From contig DFIX01000038.1 in NCBI GenBank assembly GCA_002371495.1, positions 1 to 33,829 on the forward strand: 33,829 bases of DNA. Direction: 5' to 3'. Numbering within the stretch: position 1 is the stretch's first letter; every line of letters starts with the position of its first letter. Of the stretch, positions 1-7,245 are shown piece by piece. The translations under genes and the position numbers were made by a program. The notes under the pieces were generated by a model. It was given only the letters and a program-made list of their open reading frames with translations. It did not search any database and was not told where the DNA came from. This stretch comes from Eggerthellaceae bacterium UBA3686 (lineage in GTDB: Bacteria > Actinomycetota > Coriobacteriia > Coriobacteriales > Eggerthellaceae).

Positions 1-2
1 TC

Positions 3-998
3 GAAGGCGTAGAGCTGCGCATAGCTGCTGCAGATGGTACGCCGTTGCCCGAAGGCGAGGTCGGCGAGGTGCTTGCGCGCGGAAAGTGCCTCATGAACGG
101 CTATGACGGCATGCCCGCATCGAGCCAGGCAATCGATGCGCATGGCTGGCTTCACACCGGCGACCTCGGTTACGTCGACGAGCTGGGAAACCTGCACCTC
201 GCAGGGCGCCTCAAGGACGTGATCATACGCGGTGGCGAAAACATCTCCCCCGCGGAAATCGAAGCCGAGCTCACGAAAATCGATGGCGTGTGCGAGGCAA
301 AGGTCATGGGCGTACCCCACCCTGTTTTCGGGGAGAGCATCGAGGCTTGCGTAGAAGTGTCCTCCGTATCGAAATTTGACGTAGAACAGGTGAAAGACCT
401 GCTACGCACGAGCCTTCCCCGCTACAAAGTACCTGCGCACGTCTTCGCCTACGAGGCGTTCCCCCTTAACGTGAACGGCAAGATCGACCAGCGCTCGCTC
501 TATTCGAGCTTGGTCGTTAGACTGCACACCTTGGAAGTCAGCGACGAGCTTGCAAGCGGTGTCGTAGTCTACGACCTCGTTCTTAAGAACACGATGTTCG
601 CAATCGTGCCTGTGGCGGAATTCGTCGATAGCCTGGCAACTGACATTGGCTTCGGGGCAAACAGTGCAAGCAAAATACACCTATGCATCGAAGAGATGCT
701 TTCCGAGCGAATCATGGACGCGTATTCGGGCGCGGGCGACATACGGATGCGGCTGACGCTCATGGAGGACTGGTTGCGCGTGACGTTCAGCGACGACGGT
801 GCCGAGTACGTCATCGACAAGCGGCGCGACACGTCTTTGAGCGCGCGCATCATCCTAGGTTCGGTGGACAACTTCCACACCACGTACCGTCAAGGCAAGC
901 CCGAGTACCACATGGACTTCCTGTACGACGACAATCTGGACATCAAGGAATTCCTGGTGCAAAACAAATTGCAGATGGCGGAGCAGGAAAACATCTAG
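3..998 (+). CDS. Acyl-adenylating enzyme C-terminal part fused to a SpoIIAB-like ATPase domain (5' end outside window)
   Basis: The reading frame is open from base 3 (ELRIAAADGTPLPEGEVGEV), so the true start lies upstream and the TTG at 45 is internal. The first ~155 visible residues are the C-terminal half of an ANL-superfamily adenylating enzyme: GEVGEVLARG, the HTGDLG hinge region, GRLKDVIIRGGENISP, and the late catalytic lysine in NVNGKIDQ. Such enzymes activate a carboxylate as acyl-AMP, usually to make acyl-CoA. The last ~150 residues resemble an anti-sigma-type HATPase (VAEFVDSLATDIGF, IHLCIEEMLSE, FSDDGAEY). The N-box has Glu where the family has the Mg-binding Asn, and the G1 box lacks its second Gly, so ATP binding may be lost. 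A precursor-peptide gene begins 75 bases downstream before the first clear terminator, so the two are probably co-transcribed. The substrate is unknown. Confidence 0.85.
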   Translation, partial: EGVELRIAAADGTPLPEGEVGEVLARGKCLMNGYDGMPASSQAIDAHGWLHTGDLGYVDELGNLHLAGRLKDVIIRGGENISPAEIEAELTKIDGVCEAKVMGVPHPVFGESIEACVEVSSVSKFDVEQVKDLLRTSLPRYKVPAHVFAYEAFPLNVNGKIDQRSLYSSLVVRLHTLEVSDELASGVVVYDLVLKNTMFAIVPVAEFVDSLATDIGFGANSASKIHLCIEEMLSERIMDAYSGAGDIRMRLTLMEDWLRVTFSDDGAEYVIDKRRDTSLSARIILGSVDNFHTTYRQGKPEYHMDFLYDDNLDIKEFLVQNKLQMAEQENI

Positions 999-1073
999 GC
1001 CTTATTTACTGCTCGATATGGGAAAATACAGGTGCACTATTTCGGTCGCGCGATATCGAAGAAGGGACCCATG

Positions 1074-1262
1074 ATGAATTTCAACGAGCTAAACCCCGAG
1101 TTGCAGGAAAAAGCCAAAGCGTGCAATACGCCCGAGGAGCTGCTCGAACTCGCCAAGGAAACAGGCTACGAGCTGACCGATGAAGAGATGGAAGCCGTAG
1201 CCGGAGGCCGCAAATGGGGCGAACCGTGCAACGACTGGATCTGCGGCGTAATCGGCCACTAA
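1074..1262 (+). CDS. Nif11-type leader double-glycine precursor peptide (putative RiPP), copy 1
   Basis: This 62-residue peptide has a leader of the Nif11-like/NHLP type: LNPELQEKAKAC, TPEELLELAKETGYELTDEE, then MEAVAGG with the double glycine at residues 44-45. Cleavage after GG would release a 17-residue core (46-62) with Cys52 and Cys57 and two Trp. The ATG at 1074 is chosen because AAGGGAC at 1062-1068 is well spaced before it and because the second copy at 6959 starts at the equivalent residue. An ATG at 1071 and a GTG at 1032 are alternatives. No lanthionine synthetase, radical SAM, YcaO or peptidase-exporter gene is visible beside it, so the modification, if any, is unknown. The family match is by leader pattern only. 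Confidence 0.8.
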   Translation: MNFNELNPELQEKAKACNTPEELLELAKETGYELTDEEMEAVAGGRKWGEPCNDWICGVIGH

Positions 1263-1292
1263 GCAATAGCGACGCAACATTGCTTTTCCATC

Positions 1293-1319
1293 GGGCGGGG
1301 CAACCGTGTTGCTCCGCCC
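1293..1319 (+). terminator. Strong hairpin terminator after the precursor gene
   Basis: GGGCGGGGCAAC and GTTGCTCCGCCC pair over 12 positions with one G-U pair and a 3-base loop, then GCGCTTTCATT. It lies 30 bases after the precursor stop and separates it from the convergent ferredoxin gene that ends at 1357. Confidence 0.75.
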
Positions 1320-1356
1320 GCGCTTTCATTCAGGCAATCCAAAGCCCCCGGCTGGT

Positions 1357-1863
1357 TTAGCGGGCTTTAGCCAGTGATGCGGCGAAGCGCGCTTGCTTTT
1401 GCGCTGCCGCCTCGTTGGCGTCGCAGAATCTCAATGCGCCAGTCGGGCAAATCTCGACGCAGGCGGGATCGCAGCCAAACCGCGTGCGAGCGTAGCAGGC
1501 ATCGCACTTCTGCATGGTTCCGTCGTGCCCGAACCGCGGCACGCCGAACGGACACGCCATGGCACAGGCGTGGCAGCCGATGCAGAGCTCGCGGCGTACG
1601 ATAACGGCTCCGCTGGCCGCATCGCGTTTCAGCGCTCCAGACGGGCAGGCATCCAGGCATTCGGCTGTTTCGCAATGCATGCACGCCATCGAGACGTGGA
1701 CAACGCGCACTTCGCTGCCGCCGCCGATCTCGATATGCGTGACGTGCCGATACGCAAGCCCATCATGCACGACGTCGATATCGTTTTGGTCCATGCACGC
1801 CACGGCGCAGGCGTAGCAGCCGACGCATTTCTCAGAATCGAAGCACAGCGCCTTGTTATTCAT
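1357..1863 (-). CDS. Four-cluster ferredoxin-type electron transfer subunit (DmsB/HycB-like)
   Basis: This 168-residue protein carries four cysteine groups: CVGCYACAVAC near the start, CMHCETAECLDAC, CIGCHACAMAC, and CDACYARTRFGCDPACVEIC. That is the arrangement of DMSO-reductase/formate-lyase type electron transfer subunits holding up to four [4Fe-4S] clusters. It would move electrons between the catalytic subunit at 1856-4024 and the flavoprotein at 4027-5295. Its ATG overlaps the end of the catalytic gene by 8 bases and follows AGGAGGGGG, so translation is probably coupled. No Tat signal or membrane segment is seen and no membrane anchor gene is present, so the complex is predicted to be cytoplasmic. 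Confidence 0.93.
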   Translation of the reverse strand: MNNKALCFDSEKCVGCYACAVACMDQNDIDVVHDGLAYRHVTHIEIGGGSEVRVVHVSMACMHCETAECLDACPSGALKRDAASGAVIVRRELCIGCHACAMACPFGVPRFGHDGTMQKCDACYARTRFGCDPACVEICPTGALRFCDANEAAAQKQARFAASLAKAR

Positions 1864-4024
1864 GATGCGCCCCCTCCTGTTGGTCGTCGGCAGGTTCGAT
1901 TCGGCAAAGCGACGAACGATAGCCCGGGAATCCCGAAATCGGGTCCAGGTAATCGCCGTCGATCAGGTCGTTTGCGTTCGCCTGGGGCCAGTCGTGGTAC
2001 AGGTGAACATCGCCTTCGCGCACGATGCCCGTTATATGCGCCCTCACGAGGACGCTTCCTGCCGGCGTACTCACCCTGATCCACGAACCGTCTTCGACGC
2101 CGGAGCGCTCAGCATCGGAAGGGTTGATGTCGGCATGCGGATCCGGGCTCAGCGAACGTGTCCACGGAAGCCTAAACGTACGCGTATGCTGGTACATGGG
2201 CAACCGCGCGCCGAGGTTCAGCACGAGCGGGAATTCGGCGGCAAGGTCGGGGCGCGACACCGGGCTCATCGCGGGCTCGCGGTATTCCGGCAGCGCCTCG
2301 TACCCGCAAAGATCGTACTCGGCGAGCACGCCCGAAGCGAACTCCACCTTGCCAGATGGCGTCCGGAACCCTGCAGCCAGGTATTTCCGCTCGGCAGGCG
2401 GTTTGGCACCGGGCACCCACATACCCTCGGGGTGCTTGTTAAGCTCGGCCACGGTTAGCCCGCTGGGCTCGAGCATCCACTCGACGCATGCCTCGATACC
2501 CGCCTCGAGCAAATCATCGCCGAGCCCGAGCTTCGCAGATAACGCCGCGAGGATGTCGACATCGCTTCGCGCTTCGCCCACCGGCTCGATAGCCGGCTGC
2601 GTGAACTGGACGTATCCCATAGGCCAACAGCGAATCTCCCGCCGTTCGACCGAAGTGGCTGACGGCAAGACAATGTCGGCGTATTTGGCGCTGTCGGTGA
2701 GGAAGGGGTCTGCATCGACAATGAAATCGAGCTCGCAAAGCTGCTCGATGAAGCTTTGCGACCCCGGCCACATGCGGTGGTTCAGACCCAGGGCGAACAG
2801 CGCTTTAAGCGGGTAGGGGTCGCCCGTCTTTATTTGCCGCGGTATATCGCACGCCTGCGCCTCGTTGCACAGCCGCGCCCATACGGGAAACCGTGCGCTG
2901 CCGATGCGCTCGGGCATGTCGACTAGGCGGTTCGCGCCCGTAAACTCGCGTTCGCGCGTGGGAAACCCGCCCGGCTGGTGAACGAGCGAAGGCGGGTTCA
3001 TGCGGTTACCGCCCGCTATATCTAGATTGCCCGTTAGCCCGATGAGGCAGAACACGGCGCGATAGTTCTGCACTCCGTTCGTGTGGTGAACGACGGGCGC
3101 CGCGCTGAAGTGAATGCACGCCGGCTTTGATGTGGAGTAGAGGCGTGCCGCGGCACGGATGTCGGCAGCGCTCACACCGCAGATCTCCGCTGCCTTCTCG
3201 GGAGTCATGGCTGCGACGAGGGCGCGGTAGTCATTAAAGCCGACGGTCCACTTTTCGACGAAATCCTTATCGTAAAGGCCCTCTTCGACGATGACGTGCC
3301 CGAAAGCCAACGCAAGCGCGCCATCGGTGCCGGGACGCAGCTGCAGGAAAACATCTGCGCGTTGTGCGAGGTCGGTCACGCGCGGGTCGACGACGATGAC
3401 TTTCACGCCTTCGTCGAGCTTCTTTTGTATGCCGACAAGGTTTAGGCTCTTGGTGGCAGAGGGGTTGTGCGACCAGTAGACCACACAGCTCGTATTCTTG
3501 AAATCTGGGGCAGCGGGCGCGCCGTACGTAAGCTGCTGGGCCATGATCATGGCGGTAGCGCACGTGCTCGATTCGGTCAGGTAGTTCGGCGAGCCGAAGT
3601 CGAGCGCGAAGCGCATAAGGTAGGCGCGCGCCCATTTGGCGTACCCCGAGAAGAACATGACCGACTCAGGGCCGAACCGCTCCTTCGCCTCGGCGAGTCT
3701 GGCTGCGATCTCGTCGAGCGCCTCATCCCAGCTTATGGGCTCGAACTGCCCCGACCCGCGGGTGCCTGTGCGCCGAAGCGGTGTCAGCACGCGTTCGGGG
3801 CTGTACACGTACTGGCGTGTCGCGGCGCCCTTGCTGCAGAGAGTGCCATGCGAATGCGGCGCCTCCTTCGTCCCGGCGACCTTTATAATCACGCCATCCT
3901 TGACGTAGAGGTCAAGCCCGCACTGCGTTCCAGGATCGCAGATCGCACACACCGATTTGCGCACCTCGATGCCCGTGTCGGGACCGGGGACTTTTCCCTT
4001 CAACTTGAGCTCTAAATCGTTCAT
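1856..4024 (-). CDS. Molybdopterin-dependent oxidoreductase catalytic subunit (DMSO reductase superfamily, cytoplasmic)
   Basis: 722 residues. The N-terminal cluster site is C26-x2-C29-x5-C35-x27-C63 followed by SKG. The molybdopterin domains follow (SWDEAL near 98, GSPN near 144, SHNP, VVDPR, RPGTDGALALA) and a C-terminal dinucleotide-binding domain with NLGARLPMYQHTRT. Cys155 in TESSTCATA sits where the metal ligand is expected, giving a Cys-type enzyme related to formate dehydrogenase or thiosulfate/polysulfide reductase rather than a Ser-type DMSO reductase. No twin-arginine signal is present, so it acts in the cytoplasm. It starts 2 bases after the flavoprotein stop and overlaps the ferredoxin gene. 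The substrate cannot be told from sequence alone. Confidence 0.93.
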   Translation of the reverse strand: MNDLELKLKGKVPGPDTGIEVRKSVCAICDPGTQCGLDLYVKDGVIIKVAGTKEAPHSHGTLCSKGAATRQYVYSPERVLTPLRRTGTRGSGQFEPISWDEALDEIAARLAEAKERFGPESVMFFSGYAKWARAYLMRFALDFGSPNYLTESSTCATAMIMAQQLTYGAPAAPDFKNTSCVVYWSHNPSATKSLNLVGIQKKLDEGVKVIVVDPRVTDLAQRADVFLQLRPGTDGALALAFGHVIVEEGLYDKDFVEKWTVGFNDYRALVAAMTPEKAAEICGVSAADIRAAARLYSTSKPACIHFSAAPVVHHTNGVQNYRAVFCLIGLTGNLDIAGGNRMNPPSLVHQPGGFPTREREFTGANRLVDMPERIGSARFPVWARLCNEAQACDIPRQIKTGDPYPLKALFALGLNHRMWPGSQSFIEQLCELDFIVDADPFLTDSAKYADIVLPSATSVERREIRCWPMGYVQFTQPAIEPVGEARSDVDILAALSAKLGLGDDLLEAGIEACVEWMLEPSGLTVAELNKHPEGMWVPGAKPPAERKYLAAGFRTPSGKVEFASGVLAEYDLCGYEALPEYREPAMSPVSRPDLAAEFPLVLNLGARLPMYQHTRTFRLPWTRSLSPDPHADINPSDAERSGVEDGSWIRVSTPAGSVLVRAHITGIVREGDVHLYHDWPQANANDLIDGDYLDPISGFPGYRSSLCRIEPADDQQEGAHHE

Positions 4025-4026
4025 CG

Positions 4027-5295
4027 TCAGATGCTCCCTCCCATGTCGAGGAACGTTTTCCTGATTTCAGCTCGATAACGGCCGATTCTGCCGTCCAATT
4101 CTTCGCAATCGCAAGTTTGCGCGCCCTCCGAAACGACGTTAAATCCGACGAGGCGCTCCTCGCCTGCGAGTTCCGCCCACGCAAACGCGCTGAATACCGC
4201 GCCCTCATCCCGAAACTCGATGCGCCTATCGGCGCCCTCGCGCAGGGAGCCCGCCGATGCGAACAACATGTCGCGTACATGTATTACGTTGGCGGGGATG
4301 AAGCCGGTATACGGGAGCGTAGGCACGCGGCCAGCGAGCTCGGCAGCCATGGCGCGCCCGGCGCATCGCCCCTGCTGCACAGCGCATTGCCACAGGCCGG
4401 CACTTCTCATTTCGCCCGTGGAAAGGTCGGTTACACGCGCGCAGTCGCCGGCAGCGAACACGTCGGGCATAGTCGTTCGCATGAACGGGTCGACGACCAG
4501 GCCCTGAAGATGTTCGGCATCGTTGGGACCCAGGAAATCGAGGTTAGGCTGCACGCCCTGCGCGAGCACGATTTCGTCGAAGCTGCTGCGTTCGCCTGTG
4601 CTGAAGGCCACTTCGCACGTTCGGGTTGCCTCGTCGTAACTCGTTTGCTCGGCTGTTTGGCCTAATCGCAGCGTGATACCACGTTGCTCCAGCATGCGTT
4701 CGAAACGCGCGGCGATATCTGCGTGTGCGGAAGCGCGCAAGATGCGGGGGCTCCGTCCGAGCATCGTCACTTGGACGCTTTGGTCGAGGCATGCCTCAAG
4801 TACTTTGAGGCCGACCATCGACGTTCCCGCCACCAGCACCTCGTGGCAGCTTTCGCGAACGAGTGCCGTCTTCAGGCGTTCCGCATCCGCCATCGTCCGA
4901 AGAACTAGGGGGCGGTAACCCTCTAGGTACGGAAAGCCCGGCGCAATCGGATGCGCGCCCGTTGCAACGAGCAGCTTTGAATAACCGATGCGCTCGCCGT
5001 CGCAGGTTTCGAGCTCGTGGGCTTCTGCGTCGATTGCGCGGATGCGTGTGTTTTCGCGCAGCTCGTCGACCATCCCCGCAATGTCGAGATCGGCCCATGC
5101 GTTGCATTGGTGGCGCGCGATGCGCCCGCCAGCGTAATACGAAGTAAGAACGGGGCTGTACGGTTCGGAGGTTGCGTCTGTCACGACGGTGATGGGGACT
5201 GCGCAGCCGTTTTCGCGCAGCGCGAGCATGGCGCTGATCGCCGCCGCGCCGAAACCCAGCACGACCACCGGATTCGATAAAACACGTTCGCCCAA
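4027..5295 (-). CDS. FAD/NAD(P)-dependent oxidoreductase (pyridine nucleotide-disulfide family)
   Basis: 422 residues. The FAD Rossmann motif is GFGAAAISA at 14-22, the NAD(P) motif is VLVAGTSMVGLKVLEA, and the second FAD motif is PDVFAAGDCARV. It lacks the redox-active CxxxxC of glutathione-reductase enzymes and resembles rubredoxin/ferredoxin reductases and the flavin part of nitrite reductase NirB. As first gene of the operon it probably links NAD(P)H to the ferredoxin and molybdenum subunits. The proposed start is TTG at 5295, preceded by GAGGGGG; the first Rossmann strand begins about nine residues later, leaving little room for a later start. A possible minus-strand -10 TATACT lies at 5323-5328 without a clear -35. 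Confidence 0.88.
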   Translation of the reverse strand: MGERVLSNPVVVLGFGAAAISAMLALRENGCAVPITVVTDATSEPYSPVLTSYYAGGRIARHQCNAWADLDIAGMVDELRENTRIRAIDAEAHELETCDGERIGYSKLLVATGAHPIAPGFPYLEGYRPLVLRTMADAERLKTALVRESCHEVLVAGTSMVGLKVLEACLDQSVQVTMLGRSPRILRASAHADIAARFERMLEQRGITLRLGQTAEQTSYDEATRTCEVAFSTGERSSFDEIVLAQGVQPNLDFLGPNDAEHLQGLVVDPFMRTTMPDVFAAGDCARVTDLSTGEMRSAGLWQCAVQQGRCAGRAMAAELAGRVPTLPYTGFIPANVIHVRDMLFASAGSLREGADRRIEFRDEGAVFSAFAWAELAGEERLVGFNVVSEGAQTCDCEELDGRIGRYRAEIRKTFLDMGGSI

Positions 5296-5471
5296 CGTTC
5301 CCCCTCGCCAAACGTTTGCACAAGTATACCCTGAGTCCGCCTACCTGGCTTTGTGCGGCCCTCGGCAATCCGTATGTTTAGCATGCGTTTACATTCGATC
5401 GGGCGTGCGATAATTACATCGTGAGCAAGCGGCTTCCTTCTCGGCTGCCTAAAGAGCCCGTATCCCTTATT

Positions 5472-6140
5472 CTAGGGTCGGATGACGCGTCCGTCGGCGC
5501 CGACGCTCACCTTCGAATCGCAGTAGGGACAGATGCGCGACATGCCAAGCGGCACGGTGATGCTAGCTCCGCAGTTGGGACACGACACCCCGACGGACGA
5601 TTGCATTCCGCAGGGATCGAAATCGGGGTTCATCAGGTCGTCTTCCTGCTCGATGCGCATGTCAGAAAGGGATCCGGGCACGAGCGCCGCCTGCCCTGCG
5701 AGCAGCTTTATGCCAACGGTCGCTCCGCGCGGGTAGCTCGCCGCATTCACGTCACCGGTGTTCACGCGCGCCTCTTGAATCTCGCCGTTCATCAGATAGC
5801 GCACGACGAGCGTGATGCAGGGCTGTCCGTTCATGAGGATGCGGTAGTCGGGCTCGTAGCCGTAGATCTTCCCGAGGTACAAAGCACCCTCCGCGAGCAC
5901 GTCGTCACTCGCATGCATCTGGCTGTACCCGATCTTCGCGAAAAACCCGCCGATGCCGCAGAACATGGCTACGAACACCAAGCCGAACAGCGCCGCGCCG
6001 AATTCGCGCGTGCCGATTGCGGCGATGAGTCCACCGCCCCCGATGAGCGCTCCAAGAACGACGAACAACATGCCCAGGTAAAACATGATCTTGCCGGGAT
6101 TGGCCCCGGGTCCTGTCGCACTTACGTCCATTCGCGCCAT
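5472..6140 (-). CDS. Two-helix membrane protein with C-terminal zinc ribbon
   Basis: 222 residues with two membrane helices near 17-41 and 48-70, then a soluble region with a beta-rich segment (RILMNGQPCITLVVRYLMNG) and a C-terminal zinc ribbon with C187-x2-C190 and C204-x2-C207. AGGAG lies 6 bases before the ATG. No known family was recognised. The middle part resembles the small domains of DUF3592-like membrane proteins, where two helices flank an extracytoplasmic fold, but that is weak. Its neighbour at 6407-6604 also carries paired CxxC knuckles, so both may belong to a local regulatory or envelope set. Confidence 0.8.
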   Translation of the reverse strand: MARMDVSATGPGANPGKIMFYLGMLFVVLGALIGGGGLIAAIGTREFGAALFGLVFVAMFCGIGGFFAKIGYSQMHASDDVLAEGALYLGKIYGYEPDYRILMNGQPCITLVVRYLMNGEIQEARVNTGDVNAASYPRGATVGIKLLAGQAALVPGSLSDMRIEQEDDLMNPDFDPCGMQSSVGVSCPNCGASITVPLGMSRICPYCDSKVSVGADGRVIRP

Positions 6141-6348
6141 GCTGTGCTCCTAACGTTGTGTTCTTGCTCGCTTCGATTGTAACGTTTTACCCTCCCGCAG
6201 CGGTCTCGTCGGCTTCCCGCGTGCGAGCAAAGGCAGCGTTTTTGCTAAAAGCCCGCTTGTCCCGATTGCTTATCGCGAAAAGCCATCCGCGACTTTCACC
6301 GTTACGCCTAAGCGTGCATGCTCCTTCACGGGCCTGCGGGGGGTGCGA

Positions 6349-6384
6349 ATAAAAAACGAGGCCCGCCCGAAGGCGAGCCTCGTT
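6349..6384 (-). terminator. Rho-independent terminator of the small zinc-ribbon gene
   Basis: Reading the minus strand, AACGAGGC pairs with GCCTCGTT around a GC-rich inner stem, followed by TTTTTTATT. It ends the transcript of the gene at 6407-6604. Confidence 0.8.
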
Positions 6385-6406
6385 ACCCGGCTGGGCGCCT
6401 AGATAC

Positions 6407-6604
6407 CTAGAGGATCCTGACGTTGTTGCCCGGATTGGGAGCCCCTTCCTGGCCATTGGGGGCTGCCGGGATGGGGTTGCCGCAGTGCGGGCAGTCGCCG
6501 GACGTCACGCCTGCCGGAGCCGCCACGGGCATACCGCAGTTCGGGCACTCCCCTGTCTGGATACTGGAATCATTCATTGATACTGCACTTGGTCTGAAGC
6601 ACAT
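6407..6604 (-). CDS. Small double-CxxC (zinc ribbon) protein, 65 aa
   Basis: The ATG at 6604 is chosen because AAGGAG sits 6 bases before it; an upstream in-frame ATG at 6688 has no comparable site. The protein has C20-P-N-C23 and C38-P-H-C41, a classic zinc-ribbon pair, and a Pro/Gly/Asn-rich tail ending NNVRIL. No enzymatic domain is present. It may be a rubredoxin-like or zinc-binding small protein; by its knuckles it resembles the C-terminal ribbon of the preceding membrane protein. The gene is followed by its own terminator, so it is monocistronic. Function unknown. Confidence 0.75.
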   Translation of the reverse strand: MCFRPSAVSMNDSSIQTGECPNCGMPVAAPAGVTSGDCPHCGNPIPAAPNGQEGAPNPGNNVRIL

Positions 6605-6958
6605 GACGATCTCCTTCTTCCGATCTTTCGAGCAATCCCTCATTGCCCTTCGACCATTAATACGTATACGCTTACCAATGCGTCTCATCTTTTTATTATT
6701 TAAGTCAGCTGTAAACGACCCGTAATTAAAACGTAAACATACTACTTCCCCGTAGGTATTCCGACAGGAAGCGGGACGGAGATGACGACATCGAGACCGC
6801 AGAGTTTCGTTTTGTACCGTTTACCGTCGCTTGCAGTTGTCAAGGAATCCTTGTCAACCGATTCCTCGTCTAGCTCGCTTTCCTAATCTTCTTGGCCTGA
6901 AGCTTCGAAGGGGTACAATCAGCGCGTCAGATTAATGGTGAGCGATTGGAGACAGGCT
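6605..6958. other. Intergenic stretch without a supported gene
   Basis: The stretch near 6670-6735 is AT-rich and probably holds the minus-strand promoter of the small zinc-ribbon gene. A minus-strand frame ending in a stop near 6743 reads GLDVVISVPLPVG but has no ATG and opens after a stop, so it was not called. GGAGA at 6948-6952 is the ribosome binding site of the next gene. Confidence 0.5.
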
Positions 6959-7153
6959 ATGAAATTCGATGATTTGAGCCCTGAATTGCAGGAAAAGGCA
7001 AAGGCCTGCAAAACCCCCGAAGACATCATTAAACTTGCCAAAGAAGAGGGCTACGAGCTGTCCGAGGACGAGCTGGAATCTATCTCGGGAGGACCTAGCT
7101 GGGACTGCATCTCGGATTGCCCCGATCACATGCCATGCCCTCAGGACCACTAA
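6959..7153 (+). CDS. Nif11-type leader double-glycine precursor peptide (putative RiPP), copy 2
   Basis: 64 residues. The leader MKFDDLSPELQEKAKAC, then TPEDIIKLAKEEGYELSEDE and LESISGG, matches copy 1 at most positions, with the double glycine at the same residues 44-45. The predicted core (46-64) is different, with Cys50, Cys54 and Cys60 and several acidic residues and prolines. Conserved leader with variable Cys-bearing core is the signature of a ribosomally made, modified peptide. The ATG has GGAGA 6 bases before it; an in-frame GTG upstream at 6938 is less likely. It is followed by a stable hairpin and then a lipoprotein gene, with no recognised modification enzyme or exporter next to it. 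Confidence 0.8.
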   Translation: MKFDDLSPELQEKAKACKTPEDIIKLAKEEGYELSEDELESISGGPSWDCISDCPDHMPCPQDH

Positions 7154-7180
7154 TCGCGCCCGCCACGACCTTGCCAACGA

Positions 7181-7205
7181 GGCGAGCGCCCGCCGCGCGC
7201 TCGCC
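7181..7205 (+). other. Stable GC hairpin between precursor gene and lipoprotein gene
   Basis: GGCGAGCGC and GCGCTCGCC pair perfectly over 9 bases with a 7-base loop and no following T-run. It could weaken read-through or protect the 3' end of the short precursor message. Its role is inferred. Confidence 0.45.
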
Positions 7206-7245
7206 CCTGCTGACCAGTAGAAGCGTTGTTCGCAAGGAGCCCAAC

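Noticed and set aside
6740..6890. Minus-strand frame ending GLDVVISVPLPVGIPTGK
   Set aside because: Opens after a stop with no ATG and only an internal TTG; no family recognised.
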